This document shows, piece after piece, positions 25,839 to 34,711 of a stretch of DNA of 64,000 bases; within the stretch, counting starts at the first letter, position 1; each line of letters opens with the position of its first letter. The stretch spans positions 114,504 through 178,503 of the forward strand of contig DHWB01000003.1 in the NCBI GenBank assembly GCA_002412965.1, read 5' to 3'. The notes under the pieces were generated by a model. That model was not told the origin of the DNA, made no database searches, and saw only the letters and a list, made by a program, of their open reading frames with translations. The translations under genes were made by a program, and so were the position numbers. Source of the stretch: Desulfomicrobium sp. UBA5193 (lineage in GTDB: Bacteria > Desulfobacterota > Desulfovibrionia > Desulfovibrionales > Desulfomicrobiaceae).

Positions 25839-27346
25839 ATTGAGGCCTCCTTGGGTGGGGTGCTTGGACCGGAAAGAATTTTGCCGCCGATTTTGCGGGC
25901 CAGGGACGTGAGCATGCCCCGGAAGAGGGGTGCGTGCACGGGCGCCAGCGCATACCAGTAAACAATACCCCATAATCCTCTGGGCAGGAAGCGGGCACGC
26001 AGGGTCAGCTTGGTGCGGCCTGGTCCTTCCTCTTCCACGTCGAACTGGAGCAGCGCTTCGCCCGGAACTTTCATTTCAGCCAGCAGGCGCAGGCGTCGAT
26101 TCTCTTCCACCACCAGCACCCGCCAATAATCCAGGGCGTCACCGACGCGAAGTTCATGAGGATGCCGCCGGCCGCGCCGCAGGCCCGGACCATCAATGAG
26201 CTTGTCCGCCAGGCCCCTGATTCGCCACAGCCAGTCTCCGTAGAGCCAGCCCTCATCCCCGCCCAGCCGAACAATGATGTTCCAGACCTGAGGCGCGGTG
26301 GCGTCCAGGGTCAGCGTATGCGCCGATTCCAGCACTGTCCCTCCGGCGTAGGGCGCATCGCCGCAGTCGATCCATTCGGGCACGCGCTGCAGTCCTGCGT
26401 CGGACCAGCAGGTCTCGACCTCATGCCTGACCGTGCGGTTCAAAGCCCTGGTGATGGCCTCTTCGGCCGTGAGCAGGCGGGTCGGGACAAGCTCCCGGAT
26501 GGAGTTTTCTTGGCAGACGACCTTGTTGCGCAGTCCTTCTGCGAGGGGACGTGACAGGCTTGAAGGGACCGGGGTGACCATCTGGATCCAGTAGGAGGAG
26601 AGCTTGGGCGTCAGGACGGGGACCGGTATGATGATGCGCCGCCGCAGTCCGGCCGCGCGGGCATAGATGTCGAAAAGTTCGCGGTAGCTCACAATGTCCG
26701 GGCCGCCGATGTCGAGCGTCCGGCCGGATGTGGCGGGTTGCTCCAGACAGCCGACGAGATATTCGAGCACATTGGTCACGGCGATGGGCTGGCACAGGGA
26801 TTTGACCCAGGCCGGTGTGATCATGAGCGGCAGGCGGTCCACGAGATAGCGCAGGATCTCGAAGGAAGCGCTGCCCGAACCGATGATCATCGCCGCGCGC
26901 AGCCAGGTCAGAGGGACAGGTCCGCCGCTGAGGATTTCTCCGACCTCCATCCGCGATTTGAGGTGGTCGCTCAGGCTCTTGTCCGGATCGCCCAGTCCAC
27001 CGAGGTAGATGATCCGCTCCAGTCCGGCGTCTCTGGCCGCGTCACGCATGATCAGGGCCGCGCGCTTGTCGCGTTCCTCGAAATTCTTGACCCCCGGATA
27101 CATGGAGTGGACCAGATAGTAGGCCGCCCGGCAACCGCGCAGCGCCTCCGTAAGCATCGACTGGTCCAAAGCGTCGGCTTGGGCCAGCTCCACGTTCGGG
27201 TGGGAGGCGAAAGGTCTGCAACGCAGTTTTTCCGGATTTCTGCCCACGGCCCGGACCCGCCAGCCGCGTGCAAGCAACGCCGCGACCAGGCGACCGCCAA
27301 TGTAGCCTGTGGCTCCGAGAACGGCGACAGTGCCTCTTTGCTCCAT
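25823..27346 (-). CDS. SDR-family NAD(P)-binding protein with DUF2867 domain
   Basis: The start at 27346 has AGGAG upstream and gives MEQRGTVAVLGATGYIGGRL. The 507-residue protein has an N-terminal extended-SDR-like NAD(P) domain (GATGYIG at about 10-16, AYYLVHSMYPG, YLGGLGDPDK) and a C-terminal DUF2867 domain (about 350-490) of the START-like fold with RVGDALDYWRVL and LRLLAEMKVPGEA. The pair of domains is a common bacterial fusion of unknown substrate. It begins the minus-strand run that continues to the DUF445 gene. Confidence 0.88.
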   Translation of the reverse strand: MEQRGTVAVLGATGYIGGRLVAALLARGWRVRAVGRNPEKLRCRPFASHPNVELAQADALDQSMLTEALRGCRAAYYLVHSMYPGVKNFEERDKRAALIMRDAARDAGLERIIYLGGLGDPDKSLSDHLKSRMEVGEILSGGPVPLTWLRAAMIIGSGSASFEILRYLVDRLPLMITPAWVKSLCQPIAVTNVLEYLVGCLEQPATSGRTLDIGGPDIVSYRELFDIYARAAGLRRRIIIPVPVLTPKLSSYWIQMVTPVPSSLSRPLAEGLRNKVVCQENSIRELVPTRLLTAEEAITRALNRTVRHEVETCWSDAGLQRVPEWIDCGDAPYAGGTVLESAHTLTLDATAPQVWNIIVRLGGDEGWLYGDWLWRIRGLADKLIDGPGLRRGRRHPHELRVGDALDYWRVLVVEENRRLRLLAEMKVPGEALLQFDVEEEGPGRTKLTLRARFLPRGLWGIVYWYALAPVHAPLFRGMLTSLARKIGGKILSGPSTPPKEASICRIS

Positions 27347-27478
27347 GCAATTTCTCCTGATAAGGGTTAACGTTACAGATAGTTTCTTGATCGATTCTGG
27401 CAACCGCCTTTACTCGCGGTCCCAAGGACCCTATGGCTTACGAATCAGGTCTGATCATTCTTTGCGAGCGAGGTAGTC

Positions 27479-28954
27479 ATGAATATACATGTGTTTGGGG
27501 ATCGTGGCGAGTTGAAAGATGCGGTATTGCTCATGTTTAGGTCTGAAGACAGACCATGGAACGAGGCGGACCGGGAACTGGCCCGCCTCTTCGGTGCCGA
27601 CCCGGAGCATGGTTTTTCGGGCAAGGCCGGTCGCACCAGGCTCTGGAGCGGAGCTGGGGGCTCCTGCCTTTTCGTTGGCCTGGGCAAGGCCGACGAGCTT
27701 GACCTGGACGGGTTCCGCGCAGCGGTCGGCACGGCCGTGCGCGCCGCCGCCAATCAGGAGATTTCTTCTCTTGCGGTTGCTTCCGAGCATCTGGACCGGT
27801 TGGAATTGGGCGAGGAGCTGACGCTGGAATGCGTCGTGGCCGTGCGCCTGGCAGGCTACCGGTTCGTGGCCTTCAAGTCCGATCCCGGCGAGGCGGATTG
27901 CCCCGCGAGCTTGACGGTCTGGAGTGGCGAGGCGGACATGCAGGCAAAAGTGGTCCGGGCGCTGGCCGTGGCGGACGGGGTCGGTCTGGCCCGTGATCTG
28001 GTCAACACACCGGCCAACGTGGCCACTCCCGAATATCTGGCCGGGATCGCCCGTGATCTGGCCGCAGAGTTCAGCTTTGGCGTGCAGGTCTTCGGACCCG
28101 AGGAGATAGCGGGGATGGGCATGGGCTCTTTTGCCTCGGTTTTTCGCGGCAGCGACACTCCGGCCAGGTTCATCGTGCTCGATTCGGCCCCTGGCAGCGG
28201 GGCGACGCCCCTGGTCTTCGTGGGCAAGGGCGTGACCTTCGACACGGGCGGCATCTCGCTCAAGCCTTCCGCCAAGATGCATGAAATGAAAGGGGACATG
28301 GCCGGGGCAGCCGCCATCCTGGGCCTGTTCAAGGCCCTGGGCCAGTCCGGCGGGAGCCCCCGGCGGGTGGTGGGCCTTCTGCCGTGTACGGAGAACGTGC
28401 CGGGCAGCAGAGCCACCAAACCCGGCGACGTGGTCACGGCCATGAACGGCAAGACCATCGAGATCCTGAACACCGACGCCGAAGGCCGCCTCATCCTGGC
28501 CGACGCCCTGGCCTACAGCGCGCGCTTCAAGCCCGAGATCCTGGTCGATCTGGCCACCCTGACTGGGGCCTGCCTCGTGGCCCTGGGCACCAAGGTGGCG
28601 GCGATCTTTGCGACCACGGCGGAACTTGACCAGCGCATCCGCGAAAGCGGCAGCCGTGTGGGCGAGCGCTACTGGCCCATGCCTTTGTGGGCTGAATACG
28701 GCGTGCCACTGAAAAGCGAAGTGGCGGATTTGAAGAATATCGCCACACGTGAGGGCGGAGCGATTTATGCGGCCATGTTTTTGAAGAACTTCGTGCCCGA
28801 AGGCGTGGACTGGGCCCATCTGGACATCGCCGGACCGGCCTGGACGGACGAGAATGCGTCGGTTTTCCGGCCCGGCGGCACAGGCTTTGGCGTGAGGACG
28901 CTCTGGGAGCTTGTGGACGCGTATGCCGGGCAGGATGGTGAGACGGCGTTTTAG
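27479..28954 (+). CDS. pepA: leucyl aminopeptidase (M17)
   Basis: PepA removes N-terminal Leu and other residues using two metal ions. The C-terminal catalytic half is clear: FVGKGVTFDTGGISLKP with the first Lys and Asp ligands, MKGDMAGAA, and the signature NTDAEGRLILADAL (about 330-343). The N-terminal regulatory half is divergent, as is usual. Length (491) is normal. The ATG at 27479 has GAGGT upstream. The gene is divergent from the SDR gene and is followed by a long repeat-rich gap. Confidence 0.95.
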   Translation: MNIHVFGDRGELKDAVLLMFRSEDRPWNEADRELARLFGADPEHGFSGKAGRTRLWSGAGGSCLFVGLGKADELDLDGFRAAVGTAVRAAANQEISSLAVASEHLDRLELGEELTLECVVAVRLAGYRFVAFKSDPGEADCPASLTVWSGEADMQAKVVRALAVADGVGLARDLVNTPANVATPEYLAGIARDLAAEFSFGVQVFGPEEIAGMGMGSFASVFRGSDTPARFIVLDSAPGSGATPLVFVGKGVTFDTGGISLKPSAKMHEMKGDMAGAAAILGLFKALGQSGGSPRRVVGLLPCTENVPGSRATKPGDVVTAMNGKTIEILNTDAEGRLILADALAYSARFKPEILVDLATLTGACLVALGTKVAAIFATTAELDQRIRESGSRVGERYWPMPLWAEYGVPLKSEVADLKNIATREGGAIYAAMFLKNFVPEGVDWAHLDIAGPAWTDENASVFRPGGTGFGVRTLWELVDAYAGQDGETAF

Positions 28955-29042
28955 GATGGTGGTTTGGGGTTGGTTTGAGGTGGAGTTGAGGGGGAGCACG
29001 TGGCTGGGTTTGCAAGACAGCTCAGGTTGGAGCCGAGGTGGG

Positions 29043-29229
29043 AAGCGCGTGGGCGGGGCTGGTCGGAGCCGGGACCGTCGAAACTCCCTCGCCGGCCTCG
29101 TAATGCTTCCCCGCTGCGTGCAGGGAACGTTGGCCTGAGCTCCGTGCGCTCCAGCAGCGGGGAAGCAAACGATGCCAGGCTCGGTCAGACAGTCGACGCC
29201 CCCGGCTCCGACCAGCCCCGCCCACGCTT
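29043..29229. repeat. nested inverted repeat of 187 bp
   Basis: The outer arms (29043-29073 and 29201-29229) share CCCGGCTCCGACCAGCCCCG and flanking bases as inverted copies, with one 2-base difference. Inside is a perfect 14-bp inverted repeat, TGCTTCCCCGCTGC (29104-29117) and GCAGCGGGGAAGCA (29154-29167). The element could fold into a long branched hairpin. It carries no gene. It looks like a small non-autonomous mobile element or a fossil of one. Confidence 0.75.
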
Positions 29230-29470
29230 TACGGCAGCGCGGAAGAGGGGAATGAAAAGAGAACGGTCACGTTTGCCTTTTGTTCATTCTTGGTGAACCC
29301 CGCAGCCCTACCTCCGCGTCATCCCCGCGCAGGCGGGGATCCAACTCCCTCGCCTAGCCCCGACCACGCTTGGCGGCAGCGCGGAAGAGGGGAATGAAAA
29401 GAGAACGGTCACGTTTGCCGTTTGTTCATTCCTGGTGAACCCCGCAGCCCCACCTGTGCGTCATTCCCGT
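29214..29470. repeat. 142-bp intergenic direct repeat, two copies
   Basis: One unit starts at 29214 and the second at 29356, with the shared core GGCAGCGCGGAAGAGGGGAA followed by TGAAAAGAGAACGGTCACGT and a GTTCATTC-TGGTGAACC inverted repeat. The first unit ends with a REP-like hairpin ATCCCCGC-GCAG-GCGGGGAT (29321-29340); the second is degraded at that point. The first copy overlaps the right arm of the nested inverted repeat. Confidence 0.75.
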
Positions 29471-29542
29471 GAACGTTTGCCAAGCATTGTTAGGCGGGGG
29501 TCCACGGCCTTGATGGTATCATGTTTCACCTATCTCCGTGTC

Positions 29543-29562
29543 ATCCCCGCGCAGGCGGGGAT
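29543..29562. repeat. REP-like 20-bp palindrome
   Basis: ATCCCCGC-GCAG-GCGGGGAT is an exact duplicate of the hairpin at 29321-29340. A relaxed version is found within the inverted-repeat element at 59044-59063. The rest of the 28955-29608 gap upstream of thpR holds no gene that I can support. Confidence 0.7.
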
Positions 29563-29608
29563 CCATGCCTTTTCGGCGGCGCGATGAAAATCAATCGGAG
29601 CGGTATCC

Positions 29609-30163
29609 ATGCGTCTTTTCATAGGTATCCCCCTACCCAGCGACTACGCGCAAATCATTCGCAAGATTCAGGAAGCGTGGAAAAAGCGCCTGGTCTCGCA
29701 AGTGTCATGGGTGCGGCCGGAACTGGCTCATGTGACGTTCAAGTTTCTCGGCGAAGTGGATGAGGAAAAGATTCCGGCCATTGTTCAGGCAATGCGGGAG
29801 GCGGCTCGGGGAAGTTTTGAGGCGCAGGGGGGAGCGGGCGGCTTTTTTCCTCCCAGAGGCGGGCCGCGTGTGGTCTGGGTCGGTTTGCGCCAGGGACGTG
29901 AGGAATGCGCGGAGTATTTTGAGAAACTTGACGGGGGATTGGCGAAGGCCGGTTTTTTGGCCGAGTCGAAACCCTTCTGCCCGCACCTGACCGTGGCGCG
30001 GGTCAAGGCCGCGATGCGAAGTGACGATTGGCCCGGCCTGCTCGTGGATTTGAAGAGGGATTGGCCCGCGTTCACGGTGAGCCACGTCGTGCTCTGGCAG
30101 AGCATCCTCAAATCTTCTGGGCCGGAATATCGAAGAGTGGCGGAAGTGGGACTGGAGAAATGA
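29609..30163 (+). CDS. thpR: RNA 2',3'-cyclic phosphodiesterase
   Basis: The 184-residue 2H phosphoesterase opens 2',3'-cyclic phosphate ends of RNA; family members were first known as 2'-5' RNA ligases. The two catalytic H-x-T/S-x motifs are visible: HVTF at about residues 41-44 and HLTV at about 127-130. The start MRLFIGIPLP is typical of the family. It stands between the repeat block and a bidirectional terminator. Confidence 0.93.
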   Translation: MRLFIGIPLPSDYAQIIRKIQEAWKKRLVSQVSWVRPELAHVTFKFLGEVDEEKIPAIVQAMREAARGSFEAQGGAGGFFPPRGGPRVVWVGLRQGREECAEYFEKLDGGLAKAGFLAESKPFCPHLTVARVKAAMRSDDWPGLLVDLKRDWPAFTVSHVVLWQSILKSSGPEYRRVAEVGLEK

Positions 30164-30165
30164 AC

Positions 30166-30209
30166 GCAAGGCGCAGGTCGGGGAAGATGTCCCCGGATCT
30201 GCGCCTTGC
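30166..30209. terminator. bidirectional terminator between thpR and the aldehyde oxidoreductase
   Basis: An 11-bp outer stem (GCAAGGCGCAG / CTGCGCCTTGC) encloses an inner GGGGA/TCCCC stem. It sits directly after the thpR stop and 13 bp from the stop of the convergent oxidoreductase gene. Confidence 0.75.
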
Positions 30210-30222
30210 CGTTGAATGCGGG

Positions 30223-31968
30223 CTATTGCGGGAGCTTGCTCATCTCGATGATGGCCTTGGCATAGGCTAGGCGCAAGTTTTCAAGGTACTCTGGGTCGGC
30301 CTGACCCTTCCAGGTGGTGACTTCCAGGAAGCGTTTGGGAATCTTGACTCCCATGGGGTCGAAGCCGCCTGCGGCTCGTGCCTGCCAACGCAGTTTCTGG
30401 ATGGAGGCCGCCGCACCGTCAAGGTTGTCGGCAAGTTCGCGTCCGCCGAGTACCGTCAGGCACTGGCGCAGCGTGTCCGGCTCATAGACCTTGCGAGCGA
30501 AGAGGCAGGCCACCATTGAGGTCAGGACCACCCGTTCGCGCTCGTCCTCCAGTAGAAAGGCCAGGGCCTTGTCTACGTCCTTGGGCGCGTTCGACTGGTC
30601 GTAGCTGTAGGCCCCGGTGTCCAGGTGCGAGTGCCGAAGACCCAGGGACTGGGACACGTAGAAGACCTCGCCCGTGGCGTACCCGGCCATCTCCTGACCC
30701 AGGACGCAGGCGAAATCCTCGCCCCCGTACTGCTTGGCCGCGACCATGGTCCCGGCGGCGAGGAGTTTCCAGAACTCGCTTGCCGCCCCGGCCAGCAGGT
30801 GCACCGCTTTCAGGTACCCCTGGACTTCGCCGAAGCGCAGTTCGATCCCGGTCTGCTCCGTAGTGACCACGCCCTTTTCCAGCGCCTCCGTGGCCCAGGC
30901 CAGGGCCACGCCGCCGCTCATGACGTCGAGTCCGGCTTTCTCCACCTCGTCCATGACCGTGAGCACGTCCGGGGCGTGGGTCAGGCCGAGCATGGAGCCC
31001 GTGGCGAAGATGGGCTCGTAGTCGTAACCGACCTGCCGGTAGAGGTACTGGTTGTCTTTGTCGAACTTCTCGCGCACGAAGCCGATATGGATGCAGCCCA
31101 CCGGGCATCCGGCGCAGGCGGCATTGCGCAGCAGGGTGTCGTCGGCGAAGCGTTCGCCCGTGATGCCCTCGATGCCCGGGTCCGAGGTGGCCTGCAGGTT
31201 GCGCCAGGGCAGGGCTTTGAGTTCGTTCAGCGCTTCCAGGTTCGAGGCCGTGCCCAGGTTGTGGTACTTGCGCATCATGTCCGTGTCCGTGACCTTGCGG
31301 AAGATCTCGGCGTACAGGGCGCCATAGTCCTTGCCCTCGGGTAGGCCCAGGGATCCGTTGCCTTCGATGGCGATGGCCTTGACGTTCTTGGCGCCCATGA
31401 CCGCGCCGCTGCCGAGGCGGCCGAAATGGCGATAGGTGTCGACGTTGATGCAGGCCATGGCCGACTTGTTCTCGCCAGCCACGCCGATGCGCATGATGGT
31501 CCGGTGGCCGGAGCCCTTCAGGATGCGGCGCAGGAGTTTGCCCGCGGTCAGGGCGTCCTTGCCCCACAGGTAGCCCGCGTCCATGAACTCGATGACATTG
31601 GCGCCCAGATGCAGGACCATGGGGCGCTCGGAGCGGCCGATGATGACCAGCGCGTCCAGTCCCGCGAAGCGGAGCGCCAGGGCGCTGCGGCCTCCGGCGT
31701 GGGACTCGGCGTACTGGCCGTGTAGGGGCGAGGTGAAGGCGCAGACGGTCTTGCTCATGAGCGGAAAATATCCGGTCAGAGGGCCGGCGCAAAAAATCAG
31801 GGGCTGCAGAGGATCATCCCAGGTCAGGTCGGGCTTGGCGTAATCGAGGTGAAGTTTCGCGGCCAGACCCGATCCGCCGAGGTATGTGGCAACGCCGGGC
31901 AGGCTGCGGATGGTGGAGCGGCCCGAGGACAGGTTCACTTCCAGTATTTTGAAGGTGCTTGAGATCAT
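30223..31968 (-). CDS. aldehyde:ferredoxin oxidoreductase family protein
   Basis: The 581-residue enzyme is of the tungsten (or molybdenum) bis-pterin AOR family, which oxidises aldehydes to acids with ferredoxin, or reduces acids. The N-terminal domain is typical (LGGSGLAAKL, GPLTGYFPLMSKT, GRSALALRFAGLDALVI), and the cubane-binding motif CAGCPVGC is at about 280-287. LGLRHSHLDTGAYSYD is a further family block. The start at 31968 has GGAGG upstream and overlaps the ferredoxin stop (ATGA), so the two proteins are probably partners. The substrate is not evident. Confidence 0.92.
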   Translation of the reverse strand: MISSTFKILEVNLSSGRSTIRSLPGVATYLGGSGLAAKLHLDYAKPDLTWDDPLQPLIFCAGPLTGYFPLMSKTVCAFTSPLHGQYAESHAGGRSALALRFAGLDALVIIGRSERPMVLHLGANVIEFMDAGYLWGKDALTAGKLLRRILKGSGHRTIMRIGVAGENKSAMACINVDTYRHFGRLGSGAVMGAKNVKAIAIEGNGSLGLPEGKDYGALYAEIFRKVTDTDMMRKYHNLGTASNLEALNELKALPWRNLQATSDPGIEGITGERFADDTLLRNAACAGCPVGCIHIGFVREKFDKDNQYLYRQVGYDYEPIFATGSMLGLTHAPDVLTVMDEVEKAGLDVMSGGVALAWATEALEKGVVTTEQTGIELRFGEVQGYLKAVHLLAGAASEFWKLLAAGTMVAAKQYGGEDFACVLGQEMAGYATGEVFYVSQSLGLRHSHLDTGAYSYDQSNAPKDVDKALAFLLEDERERVVLTSMVACLFARKVYEPDTLRQCLTVLGGRELADNLDGAAASIQKLRWQARAAGGFDPMGVKIPKRFLEVTTWKGQADPEYLENLRLAYAKAIIEMSKLPQ

Positions 31969-32369
31969 GCTTCCACCTCCTGCATTTCCAGACAGTCGTG
32001 TGGGCAGAACTCCACGCAGCTGCCGCACTGGATGCAGACGTAGGGGTTGCCCTGGCGATCCTGGGCGATGGCGTCCACCGGACAGGCGGCCACGCATTTG
32101 CCGCACTGGATGCAGAGCTTCTTCTGCTGGGTGACTCCGCCCCCTTTTCGCTGCTTGAGGCTGCCCGTGGGGCAAGCCGCCGCGCAGGGGGCCGGGTTGC
32201 AGGCCAGACAGACCTTGGCCAGGAATCCGGTGGACAGGCCGCCGGAGGACAGGATGCGGATGCCGGCATTTTCCCAGGACAGGCATTTGTGGACCGCGCG
32301 GGCGCAGGCCAGGGAGCATGAATGGCAGCCGATGCACCGGTCCATGCGGGTCGCGACGAGTTGTTTCAT
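31965..32369 (-). CDS. four-cluster polyferredoxin partner of the AOR
   Basis: The 134-residue protein starts MKQLVATRMDRCIGC. It contains 16 Cys in four groups: CIGCHSCSLAC, CLACNPAPCAAAC, CIQCGKCVAAC and CIQCGSCVEFC, enough for four [4Fe-4S] clusters, as in HycB/CooF-like electron-transfer subunits. It probably carries electrons to or from the downstream aldehyde oxidoreductase, with which it overlaps by four bases. The start is less certain than the body; Met8 is an alternative. Confidence 0.9.
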   Translation of the reverse strand: MKQLVATRMDRCIGCHSCSLACARAVHKCLSWENAGIRILSSGGLSTGFLAKVCLACNPAPCAAACPTGSLKQRKGGGVTQQKKLCIQCGKCVAACPVDAIAQDRQGNPYVCIQCGSCVEFCPHDCLEMQEVEA

Positions 32370-32432
32370 AAGTGCTTTCCCGTGAATGTGGTTCAAAAAA
32401 ATAAGGGTATGTTGCTTTTCCACAATTGTGAA

Positions 32433-32462
32433 GTGCCGGTCGTACGGTTTACAAGCCGGCAC
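32433..32462. promoter_or_regulatory. inverted repeat in the AOR-ferredoxin divergent region
   Basis: GTGCCGG and CCGGCAC (7 bp, 16 bases apart) face each other in the divergent gap between the ferredoxin gene and the 104-residue gene. It could be an operator or a leader hairpin; no known regulator site is recognised. Confidence 0.3.
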
Positions 32463-32497
32463 AAACGTGAAAGCGAAAGACGTCGCAGGAGGTGAAC

Positions 32498-32812
32498 GTG
32501 GCGGAACGTGTTTTTTCCATCGTGACCAGACCGGATACGGGACTGGAACTTTTCGAGATCATTCAGAATCATGTCAGCGAGTTGCATGGACGCGGCCTGG
32601 CAAAGGTCGTGGGCTACGAGGTCATGAGCAACGGCCGGGTCATCCTCCTGAAGGTGCGAGGTCCGGAGGAAGACGTCATGCCCTCGGATGAAACCCTGGA
32701 GTCGGTCTTGGACGACGCTTTCGTGGAGCGGCTTGAAGCCCTGGCGCAGGAACTGGTGGACGGGTTCTACATGCCGTCCTTTGCTCATTGCGCTTCGGAG
32801 ATTGAAAAATGA
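32498..32812 (+). CDS. hypothetical protein, 104 aa
   Basis: I do not recognise a family. The GTG at 32498 is preferred over the GTG at 32492 because AGGAGG (32487-32492) then has 5-base spacing. The product is acidic and soluble: a helical N-terminal segment, a beta hairpin GYEVMSNGRVILLKVRG and a long C-terminal helix (LDDAFVERLEALAQELVDGF). It is divergent from the AOR-ferredoxin pair and ends at a strong terminator. Confidence 0.7.
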   Translation: MAERVFSIVTRPDTGLELFEIIQNHVSELHGRGLAKVVGYEVMSNGRVILLKVRGPEEDVMPSDETLESVLDDAFVERLEALAQELVDGFYMPSFAHCASEIEK

Positions 32813-32816
32813 TGTT

Positions 32817-32851
32817 TCGGCCGGCCCTGATCAGAGTCGGCCGATTTTTTT
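32817..32851 (+). terminator. intrinsic terminator of the 104-aa gene
   Basis: The stem TCGGCCG / CGGCCGA has a 14-base loop and is followed by seven T. It lies within the 3' end of the convergent mnmG gene. Confidence 0.75.
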
Positions 32852-34711
32852 GAGCTGAATTTCAAGGCAGGACAAGGCCGCGGGCGTGATCCCGGAAATG
32901 CGTCCGGCCTGGCCCAGGGTGCGGGGCTGGATGCGGGTCAGCTTTTCCGTGACCTCGCGCGAGAGGCCCGGGATTCCGATATAATTCATGTCTTCGGGCA
33001 GGGTCGTCTGCTCCATCTTTTCAAAGCGGTCCACCAGCTCCTGCTGGCGGCGCAGATAGCCTTCGTACTTGGTCTTGATTTCGGCTTCTTCCAGAGCTTC
33101 CCCGTCAAAATTCTCCAGATCGGGCCACAACGGCGCGAGACTTTCGATCGATAATTCCGGCTGGCGCAAGAGCTCCTTTAGGCTGACGGCCTTTTGAGGG
33201 ATCGTGCCGCCCATGGCCTCGACCGTGTCCTTGGTCGCGGCATCGGGGCGCACGCGCACAGCCTCCAGCCCGGCCATGATTTCATTCACGGCGATTTGTT
33301 TGCGGGTGAAGCGCTGCCAGCGGCTGTTATCGACCAGACCCAGGTCGCGCCCGATCGCGGTCAGGCGCTCGTCGGCGTTGTCCTCGCGCAGCAGGAGCCG
33401 GTGTTCGGCCCTGGAGGTAAACATGCGGTAGGGTTCAAGCGTGCCCTTGGTGACCAGGTCGTCCACGAGCACGGCAATGTAGGCCTGGCTGCGGGTCAGG
33501 ATCAGTTCCGGCTCGCCGCGCAGGGAGAGGGCCGCGTTGATGGCTGCCCACAGGCCCTGTCCGGCAGCTTCCTCATAGCCCGAGGTGCCGTTGATCTGTC
33601 CGGCCATGTAAAGCCCGCGCACGAGCTTGCTCTCCAGGGTGGGCCTCAGCTGCGTCGGAGGAACGTAATCGTATTCGATGGCGTAGCCGGGCCTTATGAT
33701 CTGGGCCTTTTCAAGGCCGGGAATGGACGCCACTAAAGCTTTCTGGATGTCGAGCGGCAGACTTGTCGGGATGCCGTTTGGGTAGACCTCGTGACTGGTC
33801 AGGCCTTCGGGCTCGACAAAGATCTGGTGCCGGTCTTTCTCCGGGAAGCGGGCGATCTTGTCCTCGATGGACGGGCAGTAGCGCGCCCCGGTGCCCTTGA
33901 TGACGCCGGTAAACATGGGCGAGCGGTCGAATCCGCTGCGGATGATTTCGTGGGTGCGCTCGGTGGTGTAGGTCATGAAGCAGGGCAGCTGCTTGAGCCT
34001 GATGCCTGGGCTGTCGAAGCTGAAGGGCCGGGGAGGATTGTCGCCGGGTTGTTCTTCCATGACCGAATAGTCCACGGACGACTTGAGCAGCCGAGGCACG
34101 GTGCCGGTCTTGAGCCTTCCCAGTTCGAAGCCCAGTTCGCGCAGCCGGGGCGAGAGGCCGCTGCTTGCCGGATCGCCGTAGCGGCCGCCGCTGAAATTCT
34201 TGAGGCCAACATGGATGAGGCCCTGCAGGAAGGTGCCCGTGGTCAAAAGCGCCGCCCGGCAGGGGATGGTCTCGCCCAGGGTGGTGACCACGCCTGTGAC
34301 GCGCCCGTCTTCCACGGTGAGCGACGCGGCGGTCTCCTGGCGCACGAAGAGGTTCGGGCAGGTGAAGATGTCCTGCTGCACGACCTTCACGTATTCGGCC
34401 CGGTCGATCTGGGCGCGACTGGAGCGCACGGCCGGGCCCTTGCGGGTGTTCAGTATGCGAAACTGGATTCCGGCCTGGTCGGCCCATTTGCCCATCATCC
34501 CGCCCAGCGCGTCGATCTCCTTGACCATATGCCCCTTGGCCAGGCCACCGATGGCCGGATTGCAGGACAGGTGTCCGATGCGGTCGGCGTTGATGGTCAA
34601 GAGGAGCGTCTGCATGCCCATGTGCGCCGCCGCCATGGCCGCTTCGCACCCGGCATGGCCGGCCCCGACGACGATGATGTCAAAAATATCGGGCACGGAC
34701 GGTATGGTCAT
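32831..34711 (-). CDS. mnmG: tRNA uridine-5-carboxymethylaminomethyl modification enzyme
   Basis: MnmG (GidA), with MnmE, installs the cmnm5 group on U34 of several tRNAs, using FAD and methylene-tetrahydrofolate. The 626-residue protein has the N-terminal FAD motif VGAGHAGCEAAMAAA (about 15-29), the signature block FSGGRYGDPASSGLSPRLRELG, and the second motif GLYMAGQINGTSGYEEAAGQGLWAAINA. Length is normal. The gene is not next to mnmE. It starts one base inside the stop of the M20 peptidase gene. Confidence 0.97.
   Translation of the reverse strand: MTIPSVPDIFDIIVVGAGHAGCEAAMAAAHMGMQTLLLTINADRIGHLSCNPAIGGLAKGHMVKEIDALGGMMGKWADQAGIQFRILNTRKGPAVRSSRAQIDRAEYVKVVQQDIFTCPNLFVRQETAASLTVEDGRVTGVVTTLGETIPCRAALLTTGTFLQGLIHVGLKNFSGGRYGDPASSGLSPRLRELGFELGRLKTGTVPRLLKSSVDYSVMEEQPGDNPPRPFSFDSPGIRLKQLPCFMTYTTERTHEIIRSGFDRSPMFTGVIKGTGARYCPSIEDKIARFPEKDRHQIFVEPEGLTSHEVYPNGIPTSLPLDIQKALVASIPGLEKAQIIRPGYAIEYDYVPPTQLRPTLESKLVRGLYMAGQINGTSGYEEAAGQGLWAAINAALSLRGEPELILTRSQAYIAVLVDDLVTKGTLEPYRMFTSRAEHRLLLREDNADERLTAIGRDLGLVDNSRWQRFTRKQIAVNEIMAGLEAVRVRPDAATKDTVEAMGGTIPQKAVSLKELLRQPELSIESLAPLWPDLENFDGEALEEAEIKTKYEGYLRRQQELVDRFEKMEQTTLPEDMNYIGIPGLSREVTEKLTRIQPRTLGQAGRISGITPAALSCLEIQLKKIGRL

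Noticed and set aside
27455..28999. 514-codon open frame antisense to pepA
   Set aside because: Shadow frame; pepA is supported by its full M17 signature.
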